64,000 nt of DNA from Dyella subtropica (GCF_026283965.1 NZ_JAPDPD010000008.1:1-64000); one strand, 5' to 3'. Positions 8,385-18,800 are shown, counted from the first letter of the stretch. Made by a program: numbers and translations. The notes: a model not told the origin generated them from the letters alone.

Positions 8385-9500
8385 TCAGGCCGCGGACGCA
8401 CCTTCATTCGCTGGCGTCGGCGACGCCGTGGCCGCAGCGCCTTGATGCTGTGCGGGCGATGCATGATGTCCCACCCCATGGTGTTCCCATTGGTCGATGG
8501 GGATCGGCTCATAGTCCGGCCCAAACGCCACCTCGCCGAGCTTCCAACCTGCAGGCCGCCGCACCGCACCCCAGAAGCGCTTGAACGCGGCCCAATGCAG
8601 GCCGATCAAACCATGATCGTTGTCCGCATCCACGGTGGGATCGCCCACGCCGGTGGGGCGCGGCGCCATGCCGTACAACGCGGTGCCAAACAACACATCC
8701 CAGATCGAAAACACCTGGCCGAAGTTGCAGTTGTGCAGGCCGGGGCGTTCGGGATCGACCAGCATGTGATGCAGGCGATGGAACTTGGGCGCGACGAACA
8801 CGCGGTCGAAGACTGGACCGAAACCGATGCGCACGTTGGCGTGGGAGAAGTTCTGTACTAGTTCGCCGACCAGCACCAGCCAGGCGAACTGCTCGGGTTC
8901 CACGCCCATCACGATGCCGACTACGGCCAACACCATCGACTGCAGGAAGCCATCGATCAGGCTGCCGCGGTCGTTGGTCCAGCAGCTCATCTGGCGCGTG
9001 CTGTGATGCATGCTGTGCAGCGCCCACCACCAGGGCAGGGCGTGCTGCAGGCGGTGCATCCAGTAGTAGGTGAGGTCGTAGACGACGTAGTAGCAGAAGA
9101 ACAGCAGCAGCGGATGCTGGTTCAGTACCGGAAACCAATGCGTGATGGCGAGCGGCGAGGCGCTGCTGTCGCTCGGGCCGGTGTCGGGGCCGCCGAAGTA
9201 GTTCGCGAGCGGCGCGAGCACCAGGTAGCTGAAGATCGGGAAGATGCCCACCAGCATCATCAGCGTGTACTGGAAATCGACCCGGGTGAGTTTGCGGTCG
9301 GTCCACTGTTCCGCCGGCATCAGGCTTTCCAGCGGGCGGAAGATGAAACCGATGATGCAGAGCTGCAGCATGGCGATCAGCAGCGAGGCGGCGATGTCGT
9401 TCGGATGGCCAGACAGCTTTTCAAGGTGCAGAAACTGCAGGACCGGAAGCACGCCGTGGCTGGCGAACCAGCTGACCAGGTGGGACCACAGTTCGGACAT
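8385..9500 (-). CDS. Sterol desaturase/fatty acid hydroxylase family membrane protein
   Basis: The 371-aa integral membrane di-iron enzyme probably hydroxylates or desaturates a lipid. All three histidine clusters of the family are visible: HRLQH (residues 149-153), HSMHH (162-166) and HRLHH further on. Several hydrophobic helices surround them (LLIAMLQLCIIGFIF, LMMLVGIFPIFSYLV, LLLFFCYYVVY). ATG 9500 (MSELWSHLV) was chosen because the upstream extension has no membrane or family features. The C-terminal tail is rich in Ala, Thr and Pro. It lies downstream of murU on the same strand with a 196-bp gap, so it is probably a separate unit. The exact lipid substrate cannot be read from the sequence. 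Confidence 0.87.
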   Translation of the reverse strand: MSELWSHLVSWFASHGVLPVLQFLHLEKLSGHPNDIAASLLIAMLQLCIIGFIFRPLESLMPAEQWTDRKLTRVDFQYTLMMLVGIFPIFSYLVLAPLANYFGGPDTGPSDSSASPLAITHWFPVLNQHPLLLFFCYYVVYDLTYYWMHRLQHALPWWWALHSMHHSTRQMSCWTNDRGSLIDGFLQSMVLAVVGIVMGVEPEQFAWLVLVGELVQNFSHANVRIGFGPVFDRVFVAPKFHRLHHMLVDPERPGLHNCNFGQVFSIWDVLFGTALYGMAPRPTGVGDPTVDADNDHGLIGLHWAAFKRFWGAVRRPAGWKLGEVAFGPDYEPIPIDQWEHHGVGHHASPAQHQGAAATASPTPANEGASAA

Positions 9501-9696
9501 CAGGACACCATCACTACTTGTTCGTATTGTGGCGTGACCCGTGGGATGGGGCAGGCCGTCCATTTCCCGCGCGGATGCGCTGCGGGCTCGGCCCTAGGGC
9601 GAGGGGAATCACTGAACCGAGGCGTTTAGGATACCGCCCGGGCACACGGCGGGCCAAGCCAGGCGCAAATCCTTGCGTATGCAAGGCATGGCTCGC

Positions 9697-10407
9697 TCAG
9701 TCGGCGGGCTGGCGCAGGCGGTTATCGAGCTGTGCCAGGCGCTCGGGCGTGCCTACATCGGTCCATTCGCCTTGGTGATGATGGCCGCCGATTGCGCTGC
9801 GGCTCATGGCGGCACTCAATAGCGGACGCAGCTTGAAGCACGGTTTGCCAGTCGCGCCTACGGTGTCGCCGCCGATCTCCCGCCAATCGTCGAGCAGCTC
9901 TCTGCGAAACACGCCAAGTCCGCTGAAAGTGAGTCGCGGCTCGCCTTGCTCATGAAGCTGGCCCGTGGCGTCGAGACGAAAATCGCCGTTGGGGTGATGT
10001 GCCGGGTTGTCGACCATTACCAGATGCGCCAAGCCGGACGGCTCGGCCGGCAGCTTGCCAAAGTCGGCGTCGGTCCAGATATCGCCGCTCACCGTGATAA
10101 AGGGTTCCGGCCCCAGCAATGGCAAAGCGTTGAGCATGCCGCCACCGGTTTCCAGCGGCGTGGGGCCCTCATACGCATAACGGATGCGCAAACCCCAGCG
10201 TGAGCCATCACCCAGCATCTCGGGAAATTGTTCGGCCAGATGGGATGTGTTGACCACCACGTAGTTCACGCCGATCGCGGCAAGCTTTTCCAGGTGCCAT
10301 ACGATCAGCGGCTTGCCACCCACTTCCAGCAGCGGTTTGGGCGTGTGGTTGGTCAGCGGACGCATGCGCTCGCCCAAACCGGCGGCGAAAATCAACGCGT
10401 GCCTCAT
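9697..10407 (-). CDS. murU: N-acetylmuramate alpha-1-phosphate uridylyltransferase MurU
   Basis: MurU converts MurNAc-1-phosphate and UTP to UDP-MurNAc in the peptidoglycan recycling route that bypasses the fosfomycin-sensitive de novo steps. The 236-aa protein has the nucleotidyltransferase signature AAGLGERMRPLTNHTPKPL near its N-terminus. It also has METAL-binding acidic positions in VSGDIWTDADF and ends with GEWTDVGTPERLAQL. It overlaps amgK by 4 bp (ATGA), so the two are translationally coupled, exactly as in pseudomonads and xanthomonads. The coupled kinase makes this assignment much more secure than a generic sugar nucleotidyltransferase. Confidence 0.92.
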   Translation of the reverse strand: MRHALIFAAGLGERMRPLTNHTPKPLLEVGGKPLIVWHLEKLAAIGVNYVVVNTSHLAEQFPEMLGDGSRWGLRIRYAYEGPTPLETGGGMLNALPLLGPEPFITVSGDIWTDADFGKLPAEPSGLAHLVMVDNPAHHPNGDFRLDATGQLHEQGEPRLTFSGLGVFRRELLDDWREIGGDTVGATGKPCFKLRPLLSAAMSRSAIGGHHHQGEWTDVGTPERLAQLDNRLRQPAD

Positions 10408-11417
10408 GCGTCGGCCGCCTGGGTCAGATCACGGCCCTGCGCGTGCCGTTCGAGCAACGCGGCAAAATCAGCCAGCTCAGGATAGTTGCGCGCTACCGAC
10501 ACGACGTACTGATAAATGCGCGGCACGTCAGCCAGGTAACCGGGTTTGCCATCGCGATACCACAGTCGGTAGAACTGGCCCAACACTCGGGTATGGCGAT
10601 GCAGGCCGGTCAGGTCGAACCAGCGCTGGAAGCGCGCTCGGTCCACCCCGGCACCGATCAAGCCGGCGTCGATCAGTCGCAACCGGTAGGACTCGGCCCA
10701 GGCTTCGACTCGCTCGCGCGGCCAGGCGATATAGCCGTCGCGCAATAACGAGGCGAGGTCGTAGCTGATCGGCCCGGAGAGCGCGCCCTGGAAATCGATG
10801 ATGCCCGGGTTGTTGTCCGACACGACCAGCAGGTTGCGGCTGTGGAAGTCGCGGTGCACGAAACAGCGAGGCTGTTCCAGCGCATTCTCGATCACCAGCT
10901 CGAAGGCGGCGGCCAGCACGGCCTGTTCCTCGCGATCGGGCGCCTGGCCCAGGTGTCGCCCCAGAAACCATTCCGGCATCACTTCCAGGCCGCGTGCGAG
11001 CACATCGCGGTCGAAGGGCGGCAGCTCGCTATGGTCCATGCACCGTTGCATGCGCAGCAGCGCATCCATCGCATCGCCATAGAGCGCGTCGACGTTGTCG
11101 GCGTGGAGCTCGGACAGGTACAGCCGCGTACCCAGGTCCTCAATCAGTAAGAATCCTTGCTCCAGATCGGTGGCATGCACGGTGGGCACGTGCAGGCCGG
11201 CCGCAGCCAGGCGCTGGCCGATATCCAGCCACGGACGCGGGTCTTCCTGCGCCGGCGGCGAGTCCATCACGATCCAGCTCTTACCCTCATGCTGCGCGCG
11301 CCAGTAACTGCGGAAACTGGCATCGGCCGAAGCCGGTTCCAGCGTGAGGTCGGGGCAGGAGAGGGCGGCGCGTGCCCAGGCAAGGCGGGCGTCGGCGCGT
11401 TCGGTGCTGAGAGTCAT
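10404..11417 (-). CDS. amgK: Anomeric MurNAc/GlcNAc kinase AmgK
   Basis: AmgK phosphorylates MurNAc (and GlcNAc) at C1 with ATP, feeding MurU. The 337-aa protein has the aminoglycoside/choline phosphotransferase fold: a catalytic-loop motif HRDFHSRN (H-x-D-x4-N) and the metal-binding IDFQGALSGPISYDLASLLRD. An N-terminal lobe contains SFRSYWRAQHEGKSWIVMDSPP. It is first in a two-gene operon with murU on the minus strand and is divergent from the UDP-sugar dehydrogenase gene at 11535. Generic annotation as a phosphotransferase is common, but the pairing with murU fixes the role. Confidence 0.92.
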   Translation of the reverse strand: MTLSTERADARLAWARAALSCPDLTLEPASADASFRSYWRAQHEGKSWIVMDSPPAQEDPRPWLDIGQRLAAAGLHVPTVHATDLEQGFLLIEDLGTRLYLSELHADNVDALYGDAMDALLRMQRCMDHSELPPFDRDVLARGLEVMPEWFLGRHLGQAPDREEQAVLAAAFELVIENALEQPRCFVHRDFHSRNLLVVSDNNPGIIDFQGALSGPISYDLASLLRDGYIAWPRERVEAWAESYRLRLIDAGLIGAGVDRARFQRWFDLTGLHRHTRVLGQFYRLWYRDGKPGYLADVPRIYQYVVSVARNYPELADFAALLERHAQGRDLTQAADA

Positions 11418-11534
11418 GGCTGGCGGTGGCGTGGCATACGATCAGCTTAGCGGCGGGTCCCGAAACTGGCGAGTGGTGGGCGCCGAACCTGTTCGCGGTC
11501 CTGTAATCTGCGCGGCATCCCTAAGGGTAGATTT

Positions 11535-12809
11535 ATGGACAGCACGGCAACGCGTATCGGCATCATTGGTTTGGGTTACGTCGGGCTGCCGCTCGCCGTG
11601 GAGTTCGGCAAGCATTTCGATACGGTCGGTTTCGATATCCATGCCGGGCGCGTGGCGGAACTCCAGGGTGGCGGCGACCACACGCTGGAAACCTCGGCCG
11701 AGCAACTGCGTGCCGCGACCCGCTTGAGCTATACGCACCAGATCGAAGGGCTGCGCGACTGCAACACCTACATCGTCACCGTGCCTACGCCGATCGACGA
11801 GGCGCAGCGGCCGGACCTCAAGCCGCTGCAGGCCGCGTGCCGCATGCTTGCCGGTTTGCTCAAGCGCGGCGATGTGGTGGTGTTCGAATCCACGGTGTAC
11901 CCGGGCACCACCGAGGAAGTTTGCGTACCGCTGCTGGAGCAGGGCTCGGGACTCGCCTTCAATGCGGACTTCTTCTGCGGCTATAGCCCGGAGCGGATCA
12001 ACCCGGGCGATCACGCGCGCCGCGTCACCGACATCACCAAGCTCACCTCCGGCTCCACGCCGGAAGTGGCTGAGCGGGTGGATGCGCTCTATCGCACCAT
12101 CATCCGCGCCGGCACGCACAAGACCTCGTCGATCCGGGTAGCCGAATCGGCCAAGGTGATCGAGAACGTGCAGCGCGACGTTAACATCGCGCTGGTCAAC
12201 GAGCTGGCGTTGATCTTTCATCGCCTTGGCATCGATACCGAGGAAGTGCTGGCTGCGGCGGGCACCAAGTGGAACTTCCTGCCGTTCCGTCCCGGACTGG
12301 TCGGCGGCCACTGCATCAGCGTGGACCCGTACTACCTCACTCACAAAGCCGAGGTCACCGGCTATCACCCGGAGTTGATTCTCACCGCGCGGCGCATCAA
12401 CAGTCGCATGGGCAGCTATGTGGCTGACCGCTTGATTCGCCTGATGAGCGAGCGGCGTTTGCACATCGTCGACGCGCGCGTGCTGGTGCTCGGTTTCGCT
12501 TTCAAGGAAAACTGTCCGGATCTACGCAATACGCGCGTGGTCGACATCGTGCGCGAGCTGGAGTCGTCGCATGCGCAGGTGGATGTGTACGATCCGTGGA
12601 TCGATGCCGACGAGGCGCGCAGCGAGTATCGCGTGCAGCCGGTCGAAAGCATTCCCGATGGGGCGTATGACGCGATCATCCTGGCAGTGGCGCATCGTCA
12701 GTTTCGCGAGTGGGGGGCGGAGCGCATTCGTGCGTTTGGCAAGCCTGGGGCGGTGATTTTCGATGTGAAGTCGTTATTGCCGCAGGCGTCGGTGGACGGG
12801 CGGCTTTAG
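11535..12809 (+). CDS. tviB: UDP-sugar 6-dehydrogenase, TviB/WbpO-like
   Basis: The 424-aa NAD-dependent enzyme oxidises the C6 hydroxyl of a UDP-hexosamine (UDP-GlcNAc or UDP-GalNAc class) to the uronic acid for surface polysaccharide synthesis. The Rossmann motif GIIGLGYVGLPLAVEF is at residues 9-24. The catalytic lysine lies in ESAKVIEN (K207) and the catalytic cysteine in GGHCISVDPYY (C260). The C-terminal binding domain has VLVLGFAFKENCPDLRNT. The full set of family residues is present. It is a solitary gene here, divergent from amgK, with no other polysaccharide genes in the window. The exact sugar specificity, and therefore the symbol, is inferred from similarity to the TviB subgroup. 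Confidence 0.85.
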   Translation: MDSTATRIGIIGLGYVGLPLAVEFGKHFDTVGFDIHAGRVAELQGGGDHTLETSAEQLRAATRLSYTHQIEGLRDCNTYIVTVPTPIDEAQRPDLKPLQAACRMLAGLLKRGDVVVFESTVYPGTTEEVCVPLLEQGSGLAFNADFFCGYSPERINPGDHARRVTDITKLTSGSTPEVAERVDALYRTIIRAGTHKTSSIRVAESAKVIENVQRDVNIALVNELALIFHRLGIDTEEVLAAAGTKWNFLPFRPGLVGGHCISVDPYYLTHKAEVTGYHPELILTARRINSRMGSYVADRLIRLMSERRLHIVDARVLVLGFAFKENCPDLRNTRVVDIVRELESSHAQVDVYDPWIDADEARSEYRVQPVESIPDGAYDAIILAVAHRQFREWGAERIRAFGKPGAVIFDVKSLLPQASVDGRL

Positions 12810-12902
12810 TCGCGCATGAGGTCTGGTACTCGCATGAGCGTGGCGAGGTTGTCGCAAGTATGAAATTGTCTAACAGCGGCTTCCTCGCCTAGAGTGTTGC
12901 CT

Positions 12903-13298
12903 ATGCGCGCACAGCCGCCCCTGTTAACTCGCCTTCGTCGCCGTTTGCACGGCGCGCGCTGGCTGTTCGCGTTGCTGGTGGTGTTGAAGTTCGCGGCGGG
13001 TGCGGCCTGCCTGGCGGTTGATGGCGGGCGAGTTGAAGCCACGAGTGCTGTGACGACGGGTGCTGTGACGACGGTGATCGTCGAAGCCACTCAGGCTTCT
13101 ATCCAGGATGACGCCGCCACATCGTGCTGGCACGACGGTGCCAATGGCTGCCATTGCCATTGCACGCATGCCACGCCTTTGGCGAGCCGCGGGCTCGCCT
13201 ACTTGCTGCATCTCCAGCCGGTGCGTGTTTTCGTCGCCATGCGGCCTGCGGTGCAGTCGCCGCCCATGCGAAACCTCCTGCGACCTCCGATCGCCTGA
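12903..13298 (+). CDS. Small Cys/His-rich protein preceding the czc operon (CzcI-like position)
   Basis: The 131-aa protein has one hydrophobic segment (WLFALLVVLKFAAGAACLAV, about 20-39) that could be a signal anchor. A compact metal-ligand cluster follows at residues 75-89, CWHDGANGCHCHCTH, with four cysteines and four histidines. It sits 68 bp upstream of the outer membrane channel of a heavy-metal RND pump. Small periplasmic proteins at this position in other czc operons (CzcI type) are linked to metal sensing or buffering. I do not recognise a named family, so the role is inferred from the cluster and location. ATG 12903 is preferred over GTG 12894. Confidence 0.65.
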   Translation: MRAQPPLLTRLRRRLHGARWLFALLVVLKFAAGAACLAVDGGRVEATSAVTTGAVTTVIVEATQASIQDDAATSCWHDGANGCHCHCTHATPLASRGLAYLLHLQPVRVFVAMRPAVQSPPMRNLLRPPIA

Positions 13299-13366
13299 TC
13301 CCTCCGTAATGGCCGCGCGCACCTTGCGTAGGTGCGTGCTTGGATGGATTTCAGGAGTTTTTGATC

Positions 13367-14680
13367 ATGCGTTTCTATTTGTGGGCACCGTCAGGTGTCC
13401 TGTGCGCGCTCGTGGGTGTCAGCCTGGTCGCCGCATCCTTGATGGCGCAACCCGTCGGTGCCACGACAACGTCCGTTGTCGATCGCGCGCCGGTAGCAAT
13501 CACTCACGCCATTGGCGCGCTGTGGTCGGACAGCGCCGAAGTGCGCGCGGCTCGCGCCGAACTGGAAGCGGCCCGTGCGCGGGCGCGTGCCGCGGGGCAG
13601 CCGCTGTACAACCCCGAGCTGCAGTTGGCTGCGGAGAACGCCGATGTGGATCGGCGCACCGTGGGCCTCAGTCTTGCGCTGGATGTGTCCGGCAAGCGCG
13701 AGGCGCGCCGTGCCGTAGGCGATGCCGGTGTTATCGCGGCACAGGCGGCTTATGACCAGGTGCGCCGCGATGTGGCTGCGCGCTGGCTGAAGGCGTGGTT
13801 CGCGGCCAAGTTGTCCATGCGTGAGAGCGAACTGGGCAGGCATCGCGTCGCACTGATGCAGCGATTCGCCGATCTGGCCGAGCGCCGTTTGAAGGTGGGC
13901 GACGTCAGCATCACGGAGCGCGACCTTGCAGCGCTCGCACTGACTGAAGCGCAAGCACAGCAAGCGGCCTTGCTTGGCAAGGCCGCGGGTTCGCAGGCAG
14001 TGCTTGCCTCGCTGGGCGGTCCTGTAGATACGCTCGACCCACCTGCGTCATTCGCGTTGCCAGCGCCACTGGGTGATCACCGGTTGTCGACAAGCCAGCT
14101 GTCGTTGGAACAGCTTCCGGAGTTGCAGCAGGCACGGGCGCGTGTCGCAGGTGCTGATGCCGGCATTCGCGCCGCCCAGCGCCAACGTCTGCCCGATCCC
14201 GTGCTCACGCTTACCGGGGGGCGTGTGCGCACCGGCCCCGGGCCAGGTATGAGCCAGAACGTGGTCGGCTTGAGCCTCTCCGTGCCGTTGCCTATCCGCA
14301 ACAACTACCGTGCCGAGGTCGAATCCGCGCGCGCCGAATCGGACGCCGCGCTTGCCGGACTGGATGCGCAGCGGTTGGCCCTGCGCGCACGGCAACGCGA
14401 GAGCGAGGCGCGTTATGCCGCCCTGCGGGAGGCCAGTGCGGTGTTCAAGGGGAGTCGTGCCGCCGCTTTCGACGACCGCGCTGCTTTGCTGGAGCGCTTG
14501 TGGCGCGCAGGCGAAATCAGCACTTCCGACTACCTCGTGCAACTCAAGCAGAGCCTGGATACCGCGCTGTCCGGCGTGACGCTGGAGAACGAGACCTGGC
14601 AAGCCGGGATCGATCACCTCAGCGCCACGGGTCAGCTGATCGGCTGGGTCGATGCCAACAACAAGGACGCTTCCCCATGA
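13367..14680 (+). CDS. czcC: Heavy-metal efflux outer membrane channel, CzcC family (TolC-like)
   Basis: The 437-aa TolC-superfamily protein forms the outer membrane duct of the tripartite metal pump. A signal peptide (about 1-36, MRFYLWAPSGVLCALV...) is followed by two repeated OEP domains with long helices rich in Ala, Arg and Glu (VRAARAELEAARARARAAGQPLYNPELQ; later RNNYRAEVESARAESDAALAG). The motif PLYNPELQLAAENA is typical of CzcC-type channels. AGGAG at 13352-13356 fixes ATG 13367; the frame extends to a TTG at 13340. It overlaps czcB by 4 bp (ATGA), showing an operon. Confidence 0.88.
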   Translation: MRFYLWAPSGVLCALVGVSLVAASLMAQPVGATTTSVVDRAPVAITHAIGALWSDSAEVRAARAELEAARARARAAGQPLYNPELQLAAENADVDRRTVGLSLALDVSGKREARRAVGDAGVIAAQAAYDQVRRDVAARWLKAWFAAKLSMRESELGRHRVALMQRFADLAERRLKVGDVSITERDLAALALTEAQAQQAALLGKAAGSQAVLASLGGPVDTLDPPASFALPAPLGDHRLSTSQLSLEQLPELQQARARVAGADAGIRAAQRQRLPDPVLTLTGGRVRTGPGPGMSQNVVGLSLSVPLPIRNNYRAEVESARAESDAALAGLDAQRLALRARQRESEARYAALREASAVFKGSRAAAFDDRAALLERLWRAGEISTSDYLVQLKQSLDTALSGVTLENETWQAGIDHLSATGQLIGWVDANNKDASP

Positions 14681-15804
14681 ACAAATCGACATCGAAGACC
14701 TCGCTATGGAAGGCCGCGCTGCTGTGGCTTGCCCTCGCGCTGGCATGCGGAACGGCGGCAGCAAATGCCGAGGAAGCGCATGGCCAGGCCGCCAACCCGC
14801 TCGAACTCGATGCCGCCGCGATCCGCGCGGAAGGCATCGTTACCGCACCGGCTGCCGTTCGCCGCCTGGAGAGCGAGATCAAGGCACCTGGTGAAGTGAA
14901 GGCGAATGGTTATGCAACCGTACTGGTGTCGCCGCGCGTGCCGGCGCAGGTCGTCAAGCGTCAAGCGAGGCTGGGCGACAGCGTCAAGGCCGGCGCGCCG
15001 CTGGTGACCTTGTCGAGCGTGGAGGTGGCCGAGGCGCAAGGCGCGCTGATCGTCGGTGAACGCGAATGGCAGCGCGTGAGTTCACTGGGGCCGCAGGCCG
15101 TATCGGAGCGACGCTACACCGAAGTCAAAGTACAGCGCGACCAGGCCAGGGCACGCCTGCGGGCCTATGGCTTGAGCGACGGCCAGGTGGCTGCGTTGCT
15201 CCGTGCGGGTTCGGCGCGTGCGGACGGTACGTTCGAGCTGCTTGCGCCCGCCGACGGGCGCATCACCGCGGACGAGTTCATGCTGGGCGAACGCATCGAA
15301 CCCGGACGCGCGCTGTTCACCCTGGTGGATGAGGACAGCGTGTGGGTGCAGGCGCAGCTGGCACCCGCCGACGCATCGCGTGTTCGCCGCGGTGGTATCG
15401 CACGCGTGGAGGCGCATGGGCAGGCATTGAACGGCAAGGTGGTGCAGCTGCCGCATCAGGCCAGCGAGCAGACCCGCACGGTGCCTGTGCGTATCGAGGT
15501 TAGCAACCGCGATGACCTGCTGCACAACGGCGAATTCGTCGACACCTTTATCGCCGCGGGCGACGGGCGCGAGGCGCTCGCGGTGCCCGATGAGGCCGTG
15601 TTGCTGTTGCAGAACCAGCCCAGTGTGTTTGTCGCCGTCGGCAAGGGGCGCTTCGAGCCGGTGCCGGTGGCCGCTGGCGTCAGCCAGGGTGGCTGGACGG
15701 TGGTTCGTGAAGGGTTGAAGCCAGGCGCGCAAGTCGTGGTCAAAGGCGCGTTCGCGTTGAAGGCTCGCTTGCTGAAATCGCAGATCGGCGGGGACGGGCA
15801 CTGA
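14677..15804 (+). CDS. czcB: Heavy-metal efflux periplasmic adaptor, CzcB family
   Basis: The 375-aa membrane fusion protein links CzcA to CzcC. A signal peptide (SLWKAALLWLALALACGTAAANA) precedes barrel-sandwich halves around GEVKANGYATVLVSPRVPAQVVKRQARLGDSVKAGAPL and LLAPADGRITADEFMLGERI. A helical hairpin lies between them and a C-terminal membrane-proximal domain follows. The segment AEEAHG just after the signal peptide is only mildly metal-binding, and there is no long His-rich N-terminus like that of classic CzcB. ATG 14677 overlaps the czcC stop, and czcA follows after 1 bp, so the operon is tightly coupled. Confidence 0.88.
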   Translation: MNKSTSKTSLWKAALLWLALALACGTAAANAEEAHGQAANPLELDAAAIRAEGIVTAPAAVRRLESEIKAPGEVKANGYATVLVSPRVPAQVVKRQARLGDSVKAGAPLVTLSSVEVAEAQGALIVGEREWQRVSSLGPQAVSERRYTEVKVQRDQARARLRAYGLSDGQVAALLRAGSARADGTFELLAPADGRITADEFMLGERIEPGRALFTLVDEDSVWVQAQLAPADASRVRRGGIARVEAHGQALNGKVVQLPHQASEQTRTVPVRIEVSNRDDLLHNGEFVDTFIAAGDGREALAVPDEAVLLLQNQPSVFVAVGKGRFEPVPVAAGVSQGGWTVVREGLKPGAQVVVKGAFALKARLLKSQIGGDGH

Positions 15805-15805
15805 C

Positions 15806-18800
15806 ATGCTGACACGTCTTGTCGAACTCTCCTTACGTTACAAACTGCTGGTCATCATCTTGTTCGCGGTGATCGGCTTCCTCGGCTGGCGTGCGATGCG
15901 GCAGGTGCCGATCGACGCCTTTCCCGACGTCACGCCCGCGCAAGTCAACGTTTACACCGAGTCGGCCGGGCTGGCCGCGGAAGATGTGGAGCAGCGGCTT
16001 ACTGGGCCGATCGAGTCCGCCTTGGCCGGGTTGCCCAAAGTGCAGGAAATCCGCTCGGTCAGCCTGTTCGGCCTGTCCTATGTGTCTGTCTATTTCGAAG
16101 ACGATATGGACATCTATTTCGCCCGGCAGTTGGTCAACGAACGCCTGCAGCAAGTAGGCGATCGTCTGCCGGCAGGCTATGGCAAGCCCGAGATGGGGCC
16201 GAACACGTCCGGGCTCGGCCAGGTGTTCTGGTACACGGTGGAGCGTGCGGATCAGACATCGCAGGGCGCCAGCGATATGGATCTGCGCACGCTGCAGGAT
16301 TGGACCGTACGCCTGATTCTGCGCACAGCGCCCGGTGTGGACGACGTGGTGTCCTGGGGCGGCGGCGAACGCCAGTATCAGGTGCGCATCGATCCCCATC
16401 GGCTGATCGCCCACGGCCTCGGTTTCCGCGACGTGATGGCGGCGCTGGAGGCGAACAATGCGCAGGTCGGCGGCAACTACGTCGACATAGGGCGAGAGCA
16501 ATACCTGGTGCGCGGTCTTGGTCTGGTCCGCAACGCCGAGGACATCGGCAGCATCGTGCTCAAAAGCACGGATGGCACGCCGGTCTACGTGCGCGACGTT
16601 GCCACGGTGGTGCAGGCGCCGGCGCCGCGTTTCGGTGCGGTCACCCGCGACGGCAAGGAAGTGGTGATGGGTCAGGCGCTGGCGCGCATCGGCGAGAACG
16701 CGAAGAGCGTGGTCGATGCCGTCAATGCGCGGTTGGATACCGTGCGTCAGGCGTTGCCGGCCGGAGTGGAAGTGAAGCCGGTCTACGAGCGCACGGACTT
16801 GGTGAATAAGGCGGTGGGCACGGCGGTGCGGGCGCTGGTGGAAGGTTCGCTGCTCGTCGCGCTGGTGCTGTTCCTTTTCCTCGGCGAGTTCCGCAGTGCC
16901 GTGGTGGTGATCGTGGCGTTGCCGCTGGCGATGCTGATGGCCTTTATCGGCATGGGGCAGGTAGGACTTTCGGCCAATTTGATGTCGCTGGCCGGCCTGG
17001 CGATCGGTATCGGCATGATGGTCGACGGTGCCGTGGTGATGGTGGAAAACGCATTCCGCATCATGGCCGAGCAGCGTGCGCAGGACGGCAAGGTGGACCG
17101 CACGGCTGCCGTGCTTATAGCGGCGCGAGAGGTGGCCAATCCGATCACTTTCGCCATCGCCATCATCGTGGTGGTGTTCCTGCCGCTATTTAGCCTGCAG
17201 GGGCTGGAAGGCAAGATGTTCAAACCCATGGCGTTTAACATCAGCTTCGCCATGGTCGGCTCGCTGGTGTTGGCGCTGACCTTGATTCCGGTGCTGGCGG
17301 CCTTGCTGCTCAAACCCAAGGAAGAGAAGGACACCTGGCTGGTTGCCCGGCTGAAGCGAGGCTATGTGCCGTTGCTGGCCTGGGCGCTGCGGCATCGTCG
17401 TGGCGTGCTGGCGGGTGCGTGTGTTGCCTTGCTCGGCAGCCTTGCCCTTTTCCCGCTATTGGGCAAAGAGTTCATGCCCAACCTGCGCGAGGGCGCGATC
17501 ATGTGGCGTGTCACGTCGATTCCGTCGGCGTCGCTGGATGAGTCGATCGCGATCTCCAACAAGATCTCAGCCTTGTTCAAGCGCGATTTCCCTGAAGTGG
17601 AAACGACACTATCGATGATCGGGCGCGCGGAGAAAGGCGAAACCGCTGATGTGAATTACATGGAGATCTACACACCACTCAAACCGAAGGAGGGCTGGCG
17701 CAAGGGCGTGAGTCTGGAAAGCCTGGAGCGTGACATGCAGGAGGCGTTGGAGAAGGAGCTTCCCACCGCCGTGGTGGGCTTCACCCAGCCGATCCAGATG
17801 CGCATCGAGGAACTGGTTTCGGGTGTGCGGGCCACGCTGGCGCTCAAGCTCTATGGCGACGATCTGGGGCAGCTCGACCGACTCAGTGCGCAGGTCAAAG
17901 AGATGCTCTCCGGCGTACCTGGCGTGGCCGATCTTGCGCTGGAAGCCAATCTAGGCAAGCCACAGATTCGCGTACAGGTGGATCGCGAGGCGTTGGCACG
18001 CTATGGCCTGAATGCGGAGGACGTGCTGACCGTGGTGAAGAACGGCATCGGTGGCGAAGCCGTGAGCAGTCTGCTCGACGGCGTGCGCCGCTTCGATATA
18101 ACGGCACGATTGGATGAAAACTCCAGGCAATCGATGACCGCAATCCGGCAGATTCCGCTGCGTTCCACCAACGGCAGCATCGTGCCTTTGGAAAAGGTGG
18201 CCGAGGTAAGTACGGCCGAAGGCTATTCCTTCATTCGGCACGAACAACTGCAACGCTACGCGGTGATTCAGATGGATGTGCGGGGACGCGATATCGACGG
18301 CTTCGTGAGGGACGCCAATGCGGCTATCGCGCAGCGAGTGAAGTTGCCGCCGGGTTATTGGACGGAGTGGGGCGGCGCCTTCGAGAACCAGCAGCGTGCG
18401 CTGGGGCGGCTGGCATTGATCGTGCCGGCGACGATCTTCTTCATCTTCATCCTGCTCTATACCGCGTTCAATTCCGCCAAGTATGCGGCCTTGATTCTGG
18501 CGAATGTCCCGTTCGCGACTATCGGTGGCCTGGTGGCGCTGACGGTGACGGGGCAGTACTTGTCGGTGCCGTCGGCGATCGGGTTTATCGCCGTGTTTGG
18601 CGTGGCGATGCTCAATGGCATCGTGCTGGTGAGTTTCCTCAACGAGCTGCGCGGCAAAGGGCTCGGTGTGCGCGAGGCGGTGTTGCGCGGGACGGTGTTG
18701 CGGTTACGACCGGTGTTGATGACCGCCAGCGTGGCGATTCTTGGGTTGGTGCCGATGTTGTTGTCGAGTGGCGTGGGGGCGGAGACGCAGCGGCCGTTGG

